A stretch of DNA of 64,000 nucleotides from Liolophura sinensis. Its lineage: Eukaryota; Mollusca; Polyplacophora; Chitonida; Chitonidae. Shown here piece by piece: positions 1-11,126 of this stretch. Position 1 is the first letter of the stretch; each line of letters starts with the position of its first letter. The notes under the pieces are model-generated. The model saw nothing but the letters and a program-made list of their open reading frames with translations, was not told the origin of the DNA and made no database searches. The stretch is from NCBI RefSeq assembly GCF_032854445.1, contig NC_088297.1:19357127-19421126 (forward strand), written 5' to 3'. The translations under genes were made by a program, and so were the position numbers.

Positions 1-314
1 ATTTTAATAGGTGACTTGCAGAGAGACATAATAAAAAAAAACTGCCTGGACACGGTTCATTTGATAAAGGATGAGCTTTTCCCACTGATCTTTATTTAAA
101 AAAAGACGGTCATGAAGCCTGTTAACTATTTCATGGCAAGCAGCTTAACTTTATGATCTAGCTCCCGTATTTAATATGCTTATAGGATGATCTTGAGTAT
201 TTACAAAACCAACTAAAAAAATAAATAAATGACTAAAAAAATTGCTTTTAAAGACATCCGAGAAAAGTGCAATAAATCTTTGCATTATTTCAAAGAAAGC
301 ACTTTTCCTATCAG
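1..314. other. AT-rich stretch, nothing recognised
   Basis: A-rich and T-rich sequence with no repeat or exon that I recognise. Short overlapping ORFs begin near its end and run into the SINE fragment that follows. Confidence 0.5.
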
Positions 315-470
315 TTTATTTATTTTATTTGTTTCACTCGTCTTTTCACTCGTACTCAAGCATATTTCGCTTATACGACGACAACCAGCATTGTGGTGGG
401 AGGAAACGGGCAGAGCCCGAGGGAAACCCACGACCATCCGCAGGTTGCTGACAGACCTTCCCACGTACCA
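315..470 (-). mobile_element. SINE family 1, truncated copy
   Basis: This is the 3' half of the window's commonest SINE, in reverse orientation. It runs from a diverged tail through the ACTCAAG and TTATACGACG blocks to the conserved CCACGACCATCCGCAGGTTG block and stops at CCCACGTAC. The tRNA-like head is absent, so it is 5'-truncated, as is usual for LINE-mobilised copies. The short ORFs that cross it are not genes. Confidence 0.85.
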
Positions 471-984
471 TATCAGTTTAATAAAGATGTTGATAACGTG
501 CATTTATTATTAAATAACAACCAGTTTAACCGCCAGATTTCCACACGTCACGAAAACAACTTCCTGCTAAAAAGGAGGGGAAAAAAGGGTCCGCATAAAA
601 TTTAATCAGCGGCACAAAGCAATTAAAACATAAATGTGTATTGTTTTAATTATGGAATGTAACAGTCAATGTGTAAGTTACATGTAACTAACATAAAGAA
701 GATATGATATCACTGCTCCCAATATTGTCAGAATACAATGGCTACCGTAGAATACAATCTTCACGATGCATTTCACAGGCTTGAACTAATTCCTAAGAAA
801 TAAATTGAACTATTTTTCATGGACAGTGTTTAATGATCTGACATGTACTTTACCTCTGTGGTTTTCTTTGCCTTGAAGTAGGTGAAGGTATATTCTCTCT
901 ATTCAGTCGGCCAGACTCTTGACATCCTCTTAACACGATACTCATCTTTATTAACATGGATCGTTCTATCCATTAAAACAGTCA
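471..984. other. Unassigned stretch
   Basis: I see no exon, family member or internal repeat here. Confidence 0.4.
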
Positions 985-1072
985 CACGTATTTCCCAATT
1001 ATCACATTGTCGTCACTACCCTGATTTTACGCTCTGTTCTCTAAGTTTTATATTATATTGACTGAATGCGAG
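985..1072 (+). repeat. MITE family A, inner arm fragment
   Basis: A diverged copy of the inner half of the family A arm. It is recognised by ATCACATTGTCGTC followed by a GATTTTACGCTCTGTTCTCT block, which corresponds to the GGTTTTACTCTCTATGCTGT block of better copies. Confidence 0.4.
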
Positions 1073-1324
1073 CCTGTCTGCCAGGCGCCAGGGAACCACA
1101 CACTAGGGATGATCCAGTTATTGCGAATTGAACCTTATTTATACATATGCATGTAAAAGGCGCACTTTAACAAACGGACAATAATTGACAGATTTTTATT
1201 ATAGTCATGTGTTTCTTTCTTAACCAGTGTGTTACACGTTTGTGCCTCATTTTGTCTAAGCCACGTCCCCAGGGAGGGGATGGCTGTGATTTAAATTACT
1301 AACATGTAAGCAATTATATAACTA

Positions 1325-1423
1325 ACTAGAATAAAACCCTACCGCAGGTTAACTGACAGGTGGTCGTATTTCAATGGCAACGTGTGACAATTTGCCACCT
1401 GTAACACCTGCTGTAAGTCTTAT
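1325..1423 (+). repeat. MITE family A, outer arm fragment
   Basis: Contains AATAAAACCCTACCGCAGGT, GTCGTATTTCAATGG and a diverged ATTTGCCACCTGTAAC, matching the order of blocks in the family A left arm. No matching right arm follows nearby. Confidence 0.5.
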
Positions 1424-2000
1424 CGTGATACATACTTATCGTGAAGAATGGGTTCATCACCATCCAGAGTATTCTACCTCTTTTCAACACATATATTATG
1501 ACAGACGCTCTGTTTGCATTTTGCAAAATGCATTTATATCAGGCAGAATGTAGTTTGGTGTGCGTATGCCGTGAAATGTATCTATCTTTTTTAAATGTCA
1601 GGCCATTTATCTTTGTATTTAGGACTAAGCTAATTCTCACAGAATGACATTCAGCCTGACAGAGCGATGTAAACTTATGAGAAAAAAAAGCAATCGTTTT
1701 TATCTTGTTGTAGATCTATCATACTCGTTTTTATTTCCTTTACATCATCACTCATATAATTCCATTATCTTTAGTCTGCACATGGAAGGTCCACTCGCTC
1801 CAGTTTTTCGACTCATACCACAATAATAGAATAATAAAGCCACGCTAACGCAGGAATACTTGTTTCACTGAAAATGACAAAATAACGAAAAAAGTCTCAC
1901 AGTATTTTGAGCTGCAATTGAATATCTTTAAAATAACATCTCCGTTATTTGATAATATATGTATACACACGTACCGATGATGTTAAACCCATTTCGGGTG
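1424..2000. other. Unassigned stretch
   Basis: Two overlapping short ORFs (1441-1647 and 1644-1826) show no domain, no splice context and no compositional support. I regard the stretch as noncoding. Confidence 0.4.
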
Positions 2001-2215
2001 GAGGCCCTGGCCTAGTGGTTAGTGGGGATTGTCTTTTTTAAGCGCTAGGGCTTTCTAGGTATGGGTTCAAACCAGGCCTTGGACAGGGAATTTATGAAAC
2101 CTCCCGATCATTGTTAGGAGGACCTTGGTGACACCAGTGACTACACACCTGGCCGTTTGCCCAATCTAACGTTCGTTCCACAAATATGGTGTGTATACGG
2201 CACTTGAAGTGAGTA
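2001..2215 (+). mobile_element. tRNA-derived SINE, family 4
   Basis: A tRNA-like head carries an A box (TGGCCTAGTGGTTAG) and a B box (GGGTTCAAACC) about 50 bp apart. An unrelated body of about 130 bp follows, ending near GTATACGGCACTTGAAG. It lacks the family 1 central body, so it is a different family. It is the only copy I noticed. The head and the box spacing are seen directly; mobility is inferred from that architecture. Confidence 0.55.
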
Positions 2216-2544
2216 GAAGCTAGGAAATTCCTAAAAATATTGATAATATGCGATGAAATGTGAGAGTGTACACACAGGTAGATAATTTTTCAAATGTTAT
2301 GCGTAGTGATTGCAGTAATGATGGAATACCTGCGTATACTCTAAGCCCGAGCCTCTCACAATTTCACGATTCGTATGTCCATATAGCCGTTGTCACTTTA
2401 CACGAATCCAGCCCTTAGATACTCTTAGATTTAACAACAGATTATTGCTCCCAATTACTGAAAAACACGAAACATATTTCAGCCATTTTAAGTATTTCTA
2501 GACCGCTTATGTCTAATAAATTACAATTATGATCACTGCATTTC
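2216..2544. other. Unassigned stretch
   Basis: Nothing recognised. Confidence 0.4.
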
Positions 2545-2765
2545 TTTTCATAATTCTGCTTAAGTCATGGTACTTTGGGACGTTTAATTTGAAACTTTTC
2601 TATTTAACAATTAAAATTAAACCCTAACTGTGGTGAACCGACAAGAGGCTGTGTTTCAGTGGTTAGGACTAACCACTTGCCAGATAACACACTTTCGTTG
2701 CTACTCTGGTTTCACTCCCTATGCTGTATGTCTTTAATTATATTATATTTATTGCCGTTATTGAA
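2545..2765 (+). repeat. MITE family A, left arm without partner
   Basis: A nearly full left arm: TAATTCTGCTTAAGTCATGG at the outer end, then AAACCCTAACTGTGGTGAA, CCACTTGCCAG, CACTTTCGTTGCTACTCTGG and CTATGCTGTATGTCTTTAAT. I find no inverted partner within the next kilobase, so it is a solo arm or half of a rearranged element. Confidence 0.7.
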
Positions 2766-3077
2766 GGTGATATTTTGTCTAGGAAACAAACATGCCTTTC
2801 TGGGGTCATAGACATTCTATGCATTTTCCCAACCTGAACCTATTTTTGCTTATATATCTGTGCATTTTACATTTAATGTTTGTTAAATGTTTTCTGCTAC
2901 TGGACCCATTCAGTGTCGTGATACATTTGGACTGTGCTTACGGTTAAGCTGTATATTCATTGTGCAGTTATCAATGTATTACCATTTTGTCTTTGTTTAT
3001 ATGGTTTACAAGTAATTCGTAATGCCGGCTGGAACACCATCTTTACGATCACTGACATCCGAGACAAGGCAGTATAC
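2766..3077. other. Unassigned stretch
   Basis: T-rich sequence with no recognised feature. Confidence 0.4.
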
Positions 3078-3428
3078 CATTCACGGTGCTACTTGTCTGA
3101 ACTGTTAAAATGACGCTGGTATGGAAGTTGGTTATGGTCATCATCGTACCATCTTACTATAGCACTATCTCTCCAAAGTCCGTTGATAGAAGGAAGCAAT
3201 TGTACGATAGTGCAAAGCGATGACACGGTACTGAAAGCGATAGAGCCATCGATTCATTGCTTCGAAGTATCGTGACATTGTTTGGTTCAATCGCAGTATC
3301 GTTCAACTCCTTCGTAATATCGTTCCATCGTCGAGCGATGGAACAATAGTACGACGGTACGATGATGGCCCTAACAGGCTTCCATACCAGCGCCATTTTA
3401 ACAGTTCAGACAAGTGGCACCACGAATG
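3078..3428. mobile_element. Foldback element with about 85-bp inverted arms
   Basis: The arms at about 3078-3165 and 3340-3428 are reverse complements with a few mismatches. Both carry ACTTGTCTGAACTGTTAAAA followed by GCTGGTATGGAAG and CATCATCGTAC. The interior holds a second perfect hairpin (GTTCCATCG at 3322-3330, CGATGGAAC at 3336-3344) and is rich in TATCGT-like words. The 79-codon ORF on the minus strand spans the palindrome and is not a gene. No convincing target-site duplication was seen. Confidence 0.7.
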
Positions 3429-3478
3429 ATAAACTTAATAGCTTTTTCCTGTTCAAAAAGCTGCAGGTAATCAAAAGT
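3396..3478 (+). repeat. 83-bp dispersed block, copy 1
   Basis: Sequence from TTTTAACAGTTCAGACAAGTGG to the AAAAGCTGCA block recurs, diverged, at 3968-4048. It overlaps the right arm of the foldback element, so that arm may have been built from this block. Confidence 0.5.
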
Positions 3479-3967
3479 TGTTTTCAAGAGAGTTTGACAT
3501 TTTTTTGTCACACTCACATATTGTAGCGGTCTTAACGAAACCATCTTCGCTCATACGCACAAATCTGAAACGTCTAATGGCAAAATCAATTGTAATTTTG
3601 TAACTCACTGAAGGTTTTAATACGTGGTTACGGTACAAATTCTTAGTCTTCTGTGGCCAGATCTCGTTTTTAACTCCATGATATTTACGTTCAAGACGTT
3701 GAATGTAAATTCAGTTGCTAACTGTACACCATACGTTGGTTCAAGCTGTTTTCGCTAAATTTGTTTCAGCATTCAGTTACCGATAACCTCATACCACATT
3801 TCATTTGATCTCTTACTGCTTCGGTGAAATTGGATCCCTTGTGTGAAATAAAGAGTTTACTTTCTTCTGTAATTATCGACAAAATCGTCTTTTCTTTTTT
3901 TCTTTTTTGTTTTTGCTTTACAAGTGTTTTGCAAAGTCGGCATTAAAGGCATTTATACACTCACTGG
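3479..3967. other. Unassigned stretch
   Basis: Ends in a pyrimidine-rich run (about 3885-3905). No exon or repeat recognised. Confidence 0.4.
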
Positions 3968-4048
3968 CTCAGCTTAACAGTTGAGACAAGTGGCCCTATG
4001 CATGACAAACCTAATGGCCTTTTCTTGTTCTAAAGGCCGCAAGCGAGC
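3968..4048 (+). repeat. 83-bp dispersed block, copy 2
   Basis: Diverged copy of 3396-3478 in the same orientation. It shares AACAGTTGAGACAAGTGG, a GACAAACCTAATGGC-type block and CTAAAGGCCGCA. Confidence 0.55.
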
Positions 4049-5014
4049 TAAAGCTGTTAGGCAAAAACTGCGCCGGGGAACAAAGCAAGTGTAAAACAAT
4101 GTGTTATATTTACCCGGCAAACTGTAAAAATGCCTAAGAACACAACGAACCTGCTGAGCTACAAGGAATCGAACAGACAGACTTAATTTAAGTGAAGATA
4201 TTGGAATCTTTCTTTCTATTTTAACATCTGAGAAACGATGCCAGCTGGAGGCGCACTTTCTTTCAAATTCTTTATCGTCATGATACTACCTAAAGGTCAC
4301 CGCGCGTGTATTTACTCTTCGAAAGGTCTGTCTTCGCTCAGTCGGATGAAAGTTTCTGTCACATGTGGGAAAGTTTGTAAGATACTTGATAAAGGCTATT
4401 GTTTTTTTCTGGGCAAAAGGGTTTTCTCCTGTCATAATACTGGCTGTTGTCGTGTGAGTAAAAACATTTTGAAAGGAAAGTGAAAAGTGAAAACAAGTCC
4501 AAGCACGGCCAATCAATCCGTCAGTCAACAGATCTTTCCAGCTTGATTCACTCGCACAAACGTCTAACTACACAGGCCTAGTCCATGAGTTTCTTCCCAT
4601 CCTTAGAGACAACGAAAACAATAAAATTTTACTTTAGAATGGTCTTTGCCTTTGATTTTCACTCTTTACGGATGTGCCGTGAAAAGTGCGTATTGTATGT
4701 AAAGAAGTCACAAATCTTTCATTTTCCTTACCTGTAGAATGAACTCGAAGACATGTCATTTCAAAACTTTACTGGAATTTCTTGTCTGTGATATCAGTGG
4801 TTTTCTTATTTTTCGCCATGAATATATATTGGCAGAGATCATGTTCGGTGTACAGAAATCGCAAAGAGGAGGACACGGGTATAATATATATTTAAAGAAA
4901 TCACAAGAACAAGGAGAAGTATTTTGTATACATGTATCAGTACGAAGACAAAATGCTCGGGTTAAGTGAATCTAAACCTGATTTATACAATTGAGCTAAC
5001 TTAATTCGGAAAAC
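4049..5014. other. Unassigned stretch
   Basis: Several ORFs of 70 to 80 codons occur on both strands (for example 4238-4483 and 4739-4969). None shows a domain or splice context, and opposing ORFs overlap. Treated as noncoding. Confidence 0.4.
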
Positions 5015-5168
5015 TGAGTCATATGATCAGATCAGCTGAGCCATTAATCTCATATGGTTACATTGTTGACTCATTTGGTTAGTCGGAAAACTCGCAGGAA
5101 TTTTTCATGACTCAGCTAATCTTGTCGTATGTTGAATTAGATAAATTGTATTTCCTGTTTTTGAGTCA
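5015..5168. promoter_or_regulatory. Cluster of four AP-1-like sites
   Basis: Four matches to TGA(C/G)TCA, the classical AP-1/bZIP site, fall at 5015-5021, 5067-5073, 5108-5114 and 5162-5168. Random sequence would be expected to give far fewer than one in a stretch this long. The block TCGGAAAACT also occurs twice, near 5007 and 5083. Enhancer function is inference; no promoter or exon is recognised beside the cluster. Confidence 0.35.
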
Positions 5169-5842
5169 GTAGACCCAACCTTTTCTCTCAGTGTGTATAC
5201 CATTATCCGGTAGTATTAGGTCGATTTATCTTCATCCTAGCACCCATCTAGTTTAGTGGCTCAAAATTGTCTTCAAATTCACGAAACAGACAAAACTCAA
5301 AGTTACATAAATGAAATTGTGCCCAGAGTAAATTCAGCCCCAGGAGAGATGGGATTGAGCTTCAGGCGCAATGTGTTTATCACTTCGTTGTCCCAAATAA
5401 AATATCAACTGAGACTGGAAGTTCGTCTACAATTTTGTTGGGGTCGGTTTGGTTCAATGTTTCAAATCATGTCTTTTTGGTATATTCCCTGAAGATAATT
5501 TTGATAAAACATTGTCATGCTGAGGAAGAAATTTGTTCACATTGGTTATTTGCAGTCGTCGATTTGTCTGGGAATAAGTGATTACATGCCAGGCATGTTT
5601 CGTGAGATGTCTGATAATTTAAAACTCCTAGGTATTCAGGCACATGTAATTGGAAACCGACGGAAAGAACATCATTACAAAGATCTGATGGAACAAGCAG
5701 CTTTCCAAGCGTATCAAAAACGAACCACATTTAAAATCAGGGTCACAAATGTCCGCCAAAACAACCCTTGCAAAAGAACTCTTAATCAATAGGTTTCCCT
5801 CTTGAAGGAGACCGACGAAATGTTACAGTACATGGTCAGTAA
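5169..5842. other. Unassigned stretch
   Basis: ORFs of 70 to 90 codons occur on both strands over 5256-5792, with no recognisable domain. I see no support for a gene. Confidence 0.35.
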
Positions 5843-5988
5843 GTGGAAAGGTCTGCCACCAACTTACGGATGGTCGTTAGTTTCCCTGGGGCTCTGCCCG
5901 GTTTCCTTCCACAATAATGCTGGCCGCCGCCGTATAAGTGAAATATTCTTCAGTACGGCGTAAAACACCAATCAAATAAATAAATACA
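5843..5988 (+). mobile_element. SINE family 1, 5'-truncated copy
   Basis: Begins in the middle of the body (GTGGAAAGGTCTGCC) and runs through GGGCTCTGCCCGGTTTCC, ATAATGCTGGCCGCC and the standard tail GGCGTAAAACACCAATCAAA, ending in TAAATAAATA. The tRNA head is missing. Confidence 0.85.
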
Positions 5989-7289
5989 ACTTGTTAAAGC
6001 TCCGCAGTTTAAAATGAACCGCCCGCCATTGAATAAGCGAAAAACCCATGACTGGCGCCAACCACAATCAGGCCCCAATATATATATATACACGATTGGT
6101 AATTAGAACGTGTATAAACTTGATTAAACGTGTAGTAATACAGCGTTTTCTCTGTAATGATGCATTTGACGATGAGTAATTTGAAAATTTCTATCAACGA
6201 ATGAGGTTTTTTTTACAAATTACGTATCAACCATGTTCGTGAAATTTTTATGTATAACTTGTAAGCCGCGCACCGGGCGTAATTGCGGTTGGCACGCTCA
6301 CAGGTCATGAGTTATAACTAACACGTTATGTGACACAACGTCTTTACCAGCATCGGGTGCACATAAAAATACAGGTCACGCACCGCTTTAGGCTTTTTGA
6401 CGCCTGTCAAATGAGAGCGAAGATTGAACGTAAAATCATGTACAAAATCAAATGTCAGGCTAACTTACCTATGTCTCTAGGCGTAAGATGTTAACAGATT
6501 ACGGAAGTGCCGAGAATGGCCACGGCTTGAAAACTGTATAACTTCCGTCTCTCTGGAGATAACATCGTTCTCGCGGTCACGAGATTTCGCGTGATTGCGT
6601 GTTTCCGGGAAAGATGATGGCAACCCGACAATAATATAGTGAAAATGGAATATAAACACCCGGTAAATGCTATTACCCCATGCCCACGGTGGATTACACC
6701 CAGTCCTAGGGTTCTCCAAATCATGTTCATTTCTGAGAAAATTGAATACCCGCGAATTGGAACAGCAATTTCTGATGCACTGTCCTGTATTATTTCGAGG
6801 TGCTTTTTGTAATAACCATGCCTATTACATGTGGGAATTGCAAATCACAAACCTTGTAAAGGCATCCCCCATCAACTGGATGACGTCATCCAGAGCTGAA
6901 TAATACAAATATCACTCATTTGTTGGTAGCCATGAGTTGAAAAGAGATTGTTTCATCTTTTACGTTATTTTATGCGTGTACGTTTAGCGACATTAAATGT
7001 GCATAAAAATCTGTTTTAAGCTTGTGTTTTGCCATGGAATGTTAAATTACACCCAAAACATTAAAGGGAGTTTAAGTGATACATTTATACTTAAAAGTCG
7101 AGCCACAATTCAGCCACATAGTTACGCGAACATGACTGAGCCAGAAAATTGTATTCTTTTCAACATGTTCGAACTTCCAACAAACTTCCAACATCAAAAA
7201 TCAAGGATGGAGAGACGGATATTTAAAACATAGAAAAAGATTATGTTATGTATTGCGCGTACATTGAACAAGAGCGCCAAACAGTTGAA
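5989..7289. other. Unassigned stretch with a short TA run
   Basis: A short TATATATATA run lies near 6079. Overlapping ORFs at 6477-6730 (minus) and 6667-6903 (plus) have no recognisable motifs. Nothing else is recognised. Confidence 0.4.
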
Positions 7290-7477
7290 ATTTATTTATT
7301 TGTTTGATTGGTGTTTTATGCCAAACTTAAGGTTATTTCACTAACATGATGGCGGCCAGCAGTATGGTCGGAGGAAAAAGGGTAGACCCCAGGTGAAACC
7401 CACGACTATCCGCAGGTTGCTGGAAGACCTTCCCACGTACGGCCGGAGAGGAAGCAAGGATGGGCTGGTCTTAAACT
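7290..7477 (-). mobile_element. SINE family 1, truncated copy
   Basis: Reverse-oriented tail (TTTATTTATTTG), then the TTGGTGTTTTATGCC block, a GATGGCGGCCAGCAGTATGG body block, CGCAGGTTGCTGG and CCCACGTACGGCCGGAGAGG. The head is missing beyond 7477. Confidence 0.85.
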
Positions 7478-8324
7478 AGCATTAGTGAGAATCGTTGTGT
7501 TCTACAATTGATATATAGAGTCGAAGTCCACGCTCTTAAATCTCTTGAAGCACTCGTTGGGGTGGGGGGAACAATGTTTCCATCGTGAATGAATGTTTGT
7601 AAAAATGAGAATGCCCTATCCGGAATCTCGTCAGAACTACGTTTGGTCCCTTTCAGATATACCAATTATATCAGTTAAAGCTAATTTGTAACTACATGTG
7701 CATACATATTTTGGTTGTACAAATGTGAGCATCGACGAAAATTGGATCCAGGTACATAGCTTTGTGTGAACGGCTTTTAGCTATGATGATTGACTAGATA
7801 GCTGGGTTATTGACTGACCGCTTGGGGTTTCAACTATGACTGACCCTCTGATCATGTAACTCGTATATATACTTACAAAATGAAGTTTCTTTCAAGATAT
7901 ACGATTTCTATCACTTGAAATACTCAAGTACGCTGAAACAAATACTAAAAAAAATCTTTGATCTATTTATTTTCTGGGTTGTTCAACACTTACTATTTTT
8001 TGAGCTTATTGATAAAAATATGGTCTGTATATCATGGTTAGTGGAGAGTTATTTTGAAAAATTATTTCCAACAGTGAAATATGTCCTTTAGGCAGAAAGT
8101 CAGAGTTCTGGAGCTATCGTTATGAAATATTACACAAGTGAGAGCCGTCGTCAGGTTATTGTCATTTCGGCCCCAAGAAGAATGGAGTCATGAACATTTT
8201 GAAGAATGGAATATGAGCTTCAACCCAGGTTTCGTGTGACATAGCGAAAACTTCTGGCCATGACGCTCAGTAAGGAGGCTGCCGTAAGGGATGAGCCATT
8301 GAATCATGGTCAGTTTGCACTACG
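7478..8324. other. Unassigned stretch
   Basis: Nothing recognised. The minus-strand ORF at 7471-7665 starts inside the SINE and has no support. Confidence 0.4.
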
Positions 8325-8442
8325 GCGTCGAAACAGGCATTCAAATACTTGCCGTCAGCCATAATGGACGTTCCCGGCCAAACATCGAAAGGCCATTTCA
8401 CAAAACAGCGTTTAACACACACTACTTGCAAGCACCTTCCTC
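8325..8442 (-). repeat. Dispersed repeat B, reverse copy
   Basis: Read on the minus strand it contains GTGTTAAACG, a TTGGCCGGGAACGTCC block and a TGGCTGACGGC block in the same order as the copies at 17680, 26885 and 55725. It is unclassified, with no termini identified. Confidence 0.5.
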
Positions 8443-9324
8443 TGGCACTGCACTACCTGAGGACGGTTCCCTGTGGGAGCACCCAGAACAGAGTCGGTAA
8501 ATCAAATCAATAGTGAAATTCTCAAAGACAATTTCCAATAATTGAATTAACATCCCTTAAAATAGTCACCTGGAAGTAGAAGTTCTCCACTGGACTCAAT
8601 GAAGTCAAGAAAATCCACCTGTGTATTAACCAAAGGGGCAAGTCCAATACTTCGTCCACAAGTCTTTATGTTTAAAACATTAAATAAGGTCCATATTTAT
8701 TCTATACAAGCCATCACGCTAACAAAAAATTATTAATGCATCGCAGTTACGCTTTATATTGTACTGGTTCATATATTGAGAGAAATAATAATAAAACTGT
8801 GCCATGTTTATGTAGCCCTTAGCAACGGGTTAAGGGGAATTAGATGTGTACTTGCAAAGAATAAAGGAATTAAGAAACGAATGCTTTGGTAATCGTGACA
8901 ACCTTTCATCAGATAACATGCAGGCTGTGTCTGTCTTACAGTTATTAGGCGTGTTTTAGCGGAGCACACCTAGTTTCCCTTTTTTCATTCCACCCTTGCG
9001 AAAGGATCATCCATCATTCCGATAAGGCACTGCTGAAGTGGGGATAAAATTGCAGAATCTGTCTTTAGCAATTCATGAATTTGTCTCTTTTTAGCTGTCT
9101 TAGAACAGGCAAAGGTCGCCAGTTAGTGAAAGTTGGCGCGTGAAGTTTGACACCAGCCAATTACTTAAAGTTCAACCGTGTCTCTTGTCCACATACTCAT
9201 CCTGTGGACTGAATATCATCTAGACACAAGTGCCCAGCGAATCGATCTGTATCGAAGGCATTTTGTTGTCTGATAGTACTGCAAATTGAATTCAATGCTG
9301 CTTCAATATGGTTATCCCCCGTTC
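8443..9324. other. Unassigned stretch
   Basis: Nothing recognised. Confidence 0.4.
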
Positions 9325-9395
9325 ACCCCGAAGCGCACTCTGGATCAGGCATTGATCCAGACGACAATATCCCGGCTACCGTATAGCTTCGGGGT
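9325..9395. other. Nested perfect hairpin
   Basis: An outer 10-bp stem (ACCCCGAAGC at 9325-9334, GCTTCGGGGT at 9386-9395) encloses an inner 9-bp stem (TCTGGATCA at 9339-9347, TGATCCAGA at 9353-9361) with a 5-nt loop. Both stems are perfect. This could be a structured RNA, a cruciform or a remnant of an element. No function is assigned. Confidence 0.5.
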
Positions 9396-10114
9396 TGCAA
9401 TTTGACTCTACGGTGACCCGTTGCTGCCATTATGTAGGGAATCAAATGTCACGTTTAAGGACTCAATAATGTTGACTAGAAAACTTGCTTGTCGTGATTT
9501 TATTTCACAACGTTTTCTGTACGTATCACTTTGTGACCTTGTGTTTCGCCACTTGCTATTTTTGAGATATTATTTTGGTGCTTGTATCACTCATTGTATC
9601 TCTTTTGTGATTACGTACATTTTATTCCAGTTTACACCGAAAGTGACTTTGTGTATATGGGTGAAACATACATGAACAGTTTGGCATCACGAACACTACT
9701 GCCACCCTTCCGCCCTGAGAAGTTACACATTCACAGGCAGTAGGGGAATAAACCACTTATCGGACTGTCATGAGAAATTCATCTTAACTGTGGCTTTTAT
9801 ATTTATGTGGACTGACTCGCCTTTGGAAGCCATCCGGAAGCCATTCCATCCGGATTTGTACGCTGTAAGGGACTATATAAATTTGTAATTATTTGTACTG
9901 TTTTGCATATTATTGCCAGATGTATTATTTGTCTATTTTGTTAAAATATATGTATTGAACTTATTTACCCGTCTTCGTGTTTCTGTGTTTGATCTTGTGT
10001 AAGGTCTATCGCTGATCTGAGAGTTAAAAAAAGACAATCGTTTCTCATCTTTACTCACCGACAGTGGTACCCTTGCACTGTGGATTTTGTTTAGTTATTC
10101 AGTGGATCATCTGA
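9396..10114. other. Unassigned stretch
   Basis: An 84-codon hydrophobic ORF (9421-9675) lies here. It is T-rich and shows no initiation or splice evidence, so I treat it as chance. Nothing else is recognised. Confidence 0.35.
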
Positions 10115-10320
10115 CTGGTATAATAAAAGACATGCAGCATAGACAGTAAAACTAGAGCAGCGAAGGCAGTGTGACAATTGACAAATGGTTACGCGTAACC
10201 GGTGAAATACGGCCTTTTGTTAACTGACTTCAGTTAGAGTTTTACTGCAACTGTTTAAGTAAATGCTTACAAAGTGGCAATTACACGCAAAATGGCTTGA
10301 GCAGAATTAATCAGAAACCG
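10115..10320 (-). repeat. MITE family A, right arm without partner
   Basis: The reverse complement of the family A left arm: GACAGTAAAACTAGAGCAGC, then CAGTGTGACAATTGACAAATGG, CGGTGAAATACGGCC, TCAGTTAGAG and an outer end near GGCTTGAGCAGAATTAA. No left arm is found upstream at the expected distance. Confidence 0.65.
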
Positions 10321-10358
10321 AGTCATTCGGCGTGTGTACATATACTGTGTTCGTATTC

Positions 10359-10581
10359 TGCGTATTGAACCAAGAGCCTCCCACCAGTGCGGTCGCCGTG
10401 AGTTCAAGTCCGGCTTGTATGTGGGAAGGCCTGGCAACAACCTGCGAATGGTCGTGGGTTTCCTCGGGCTCTGCCCGGTTTCCTCACACCATAATGCTGG
10501 CCGCCGTCGTATAGGTGAGGTATTCTTGATTACGGCGTAAAACACTAATCAAATAACTATATCAAATAAAAAAAAAAATAA
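10359..10581 (+). mobile_element. SINE family 1, nearly full copy lacking the 5' end
   Basis: Starts inside the head (GCGTATTGAACC), keeps the B-box region (GAGTTCAAGTCC) and runs to a normal tail ending in an A-rich stretch. It lacks the A box, so it is not expected to be transcribed by pol III on its own. Overlapping ORFs on both strands are artefacts of the element. Confidence 0.9.
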
Positions 10582-11006
10582 ATTGCTGAAAGTGCACTAG
10601 ATATTACATGTATACATAGTCTCGACAGTCTGGTGCCTAGAAAACGGCACTATAACTTAATACCTTTTCCAGCGCGATGTCGACTCAGATATATGTATAA
10701 CAGTGCAATATTATCTTGCAATGTATAAACGATACGGCAGTAGTTTGCCTACACAACTGTGGCCCAAAAAACTTAAGGCGGGAGCAGTTTCCCATTCACA
10801 CCGTTCTCTGATGAGTCAAAATGAGGCTTAGTGAGAAAAAATAGATGGTTTATAAAGGCACGTACAGCTTTAGACAATCTGGACAATAATTCTACAGATG
10901 TGTGCCACGAGTATGAAGATTTTCTTATTATTTACATATCTATTATGTCTATAGAAAGCCTAAGCTGTAGGAGACGGGGTGGTGGTAATAGATTGGGCAA
11001 CATTGT
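10582..11006. other. Unassigned stretch
   Basis: Nothing recognised. Confidence 0.4.
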
Positions 11007-11126
11007 CTGAGTGTCATGACCGCCAGTGACTACAAGTGTCTTTGTTCTCTGAGTGTCATGACCTCCAGTGACTACAGGTGTCTTTGTTCTCTGAATGTCA
11101 TGACCGCCAGTGACTACTGGTGTCAT
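11007..11126. repeat. 42-bp minisatellite, about 2.9 copies
   Basis: Units begin at 11007, 11049 and 11091 with CTGAGTGTCATGACC or CTGAATGTCATGACC, followed by CCAGTGACTAC. The unit is a multiple of three, so the minus-strand ORF covering it (10932-11192) reads a repeated TGGHD-containing 14-residue peptide. No evidence suggests that the ORF is expressed. Confidence 0.85.

Noticed and set aside
2001-2075. Functional tRNA gene
   Set aside because: A and B boxes are present, but the arms do not pair as a cloverleaf and a SINE body follows.
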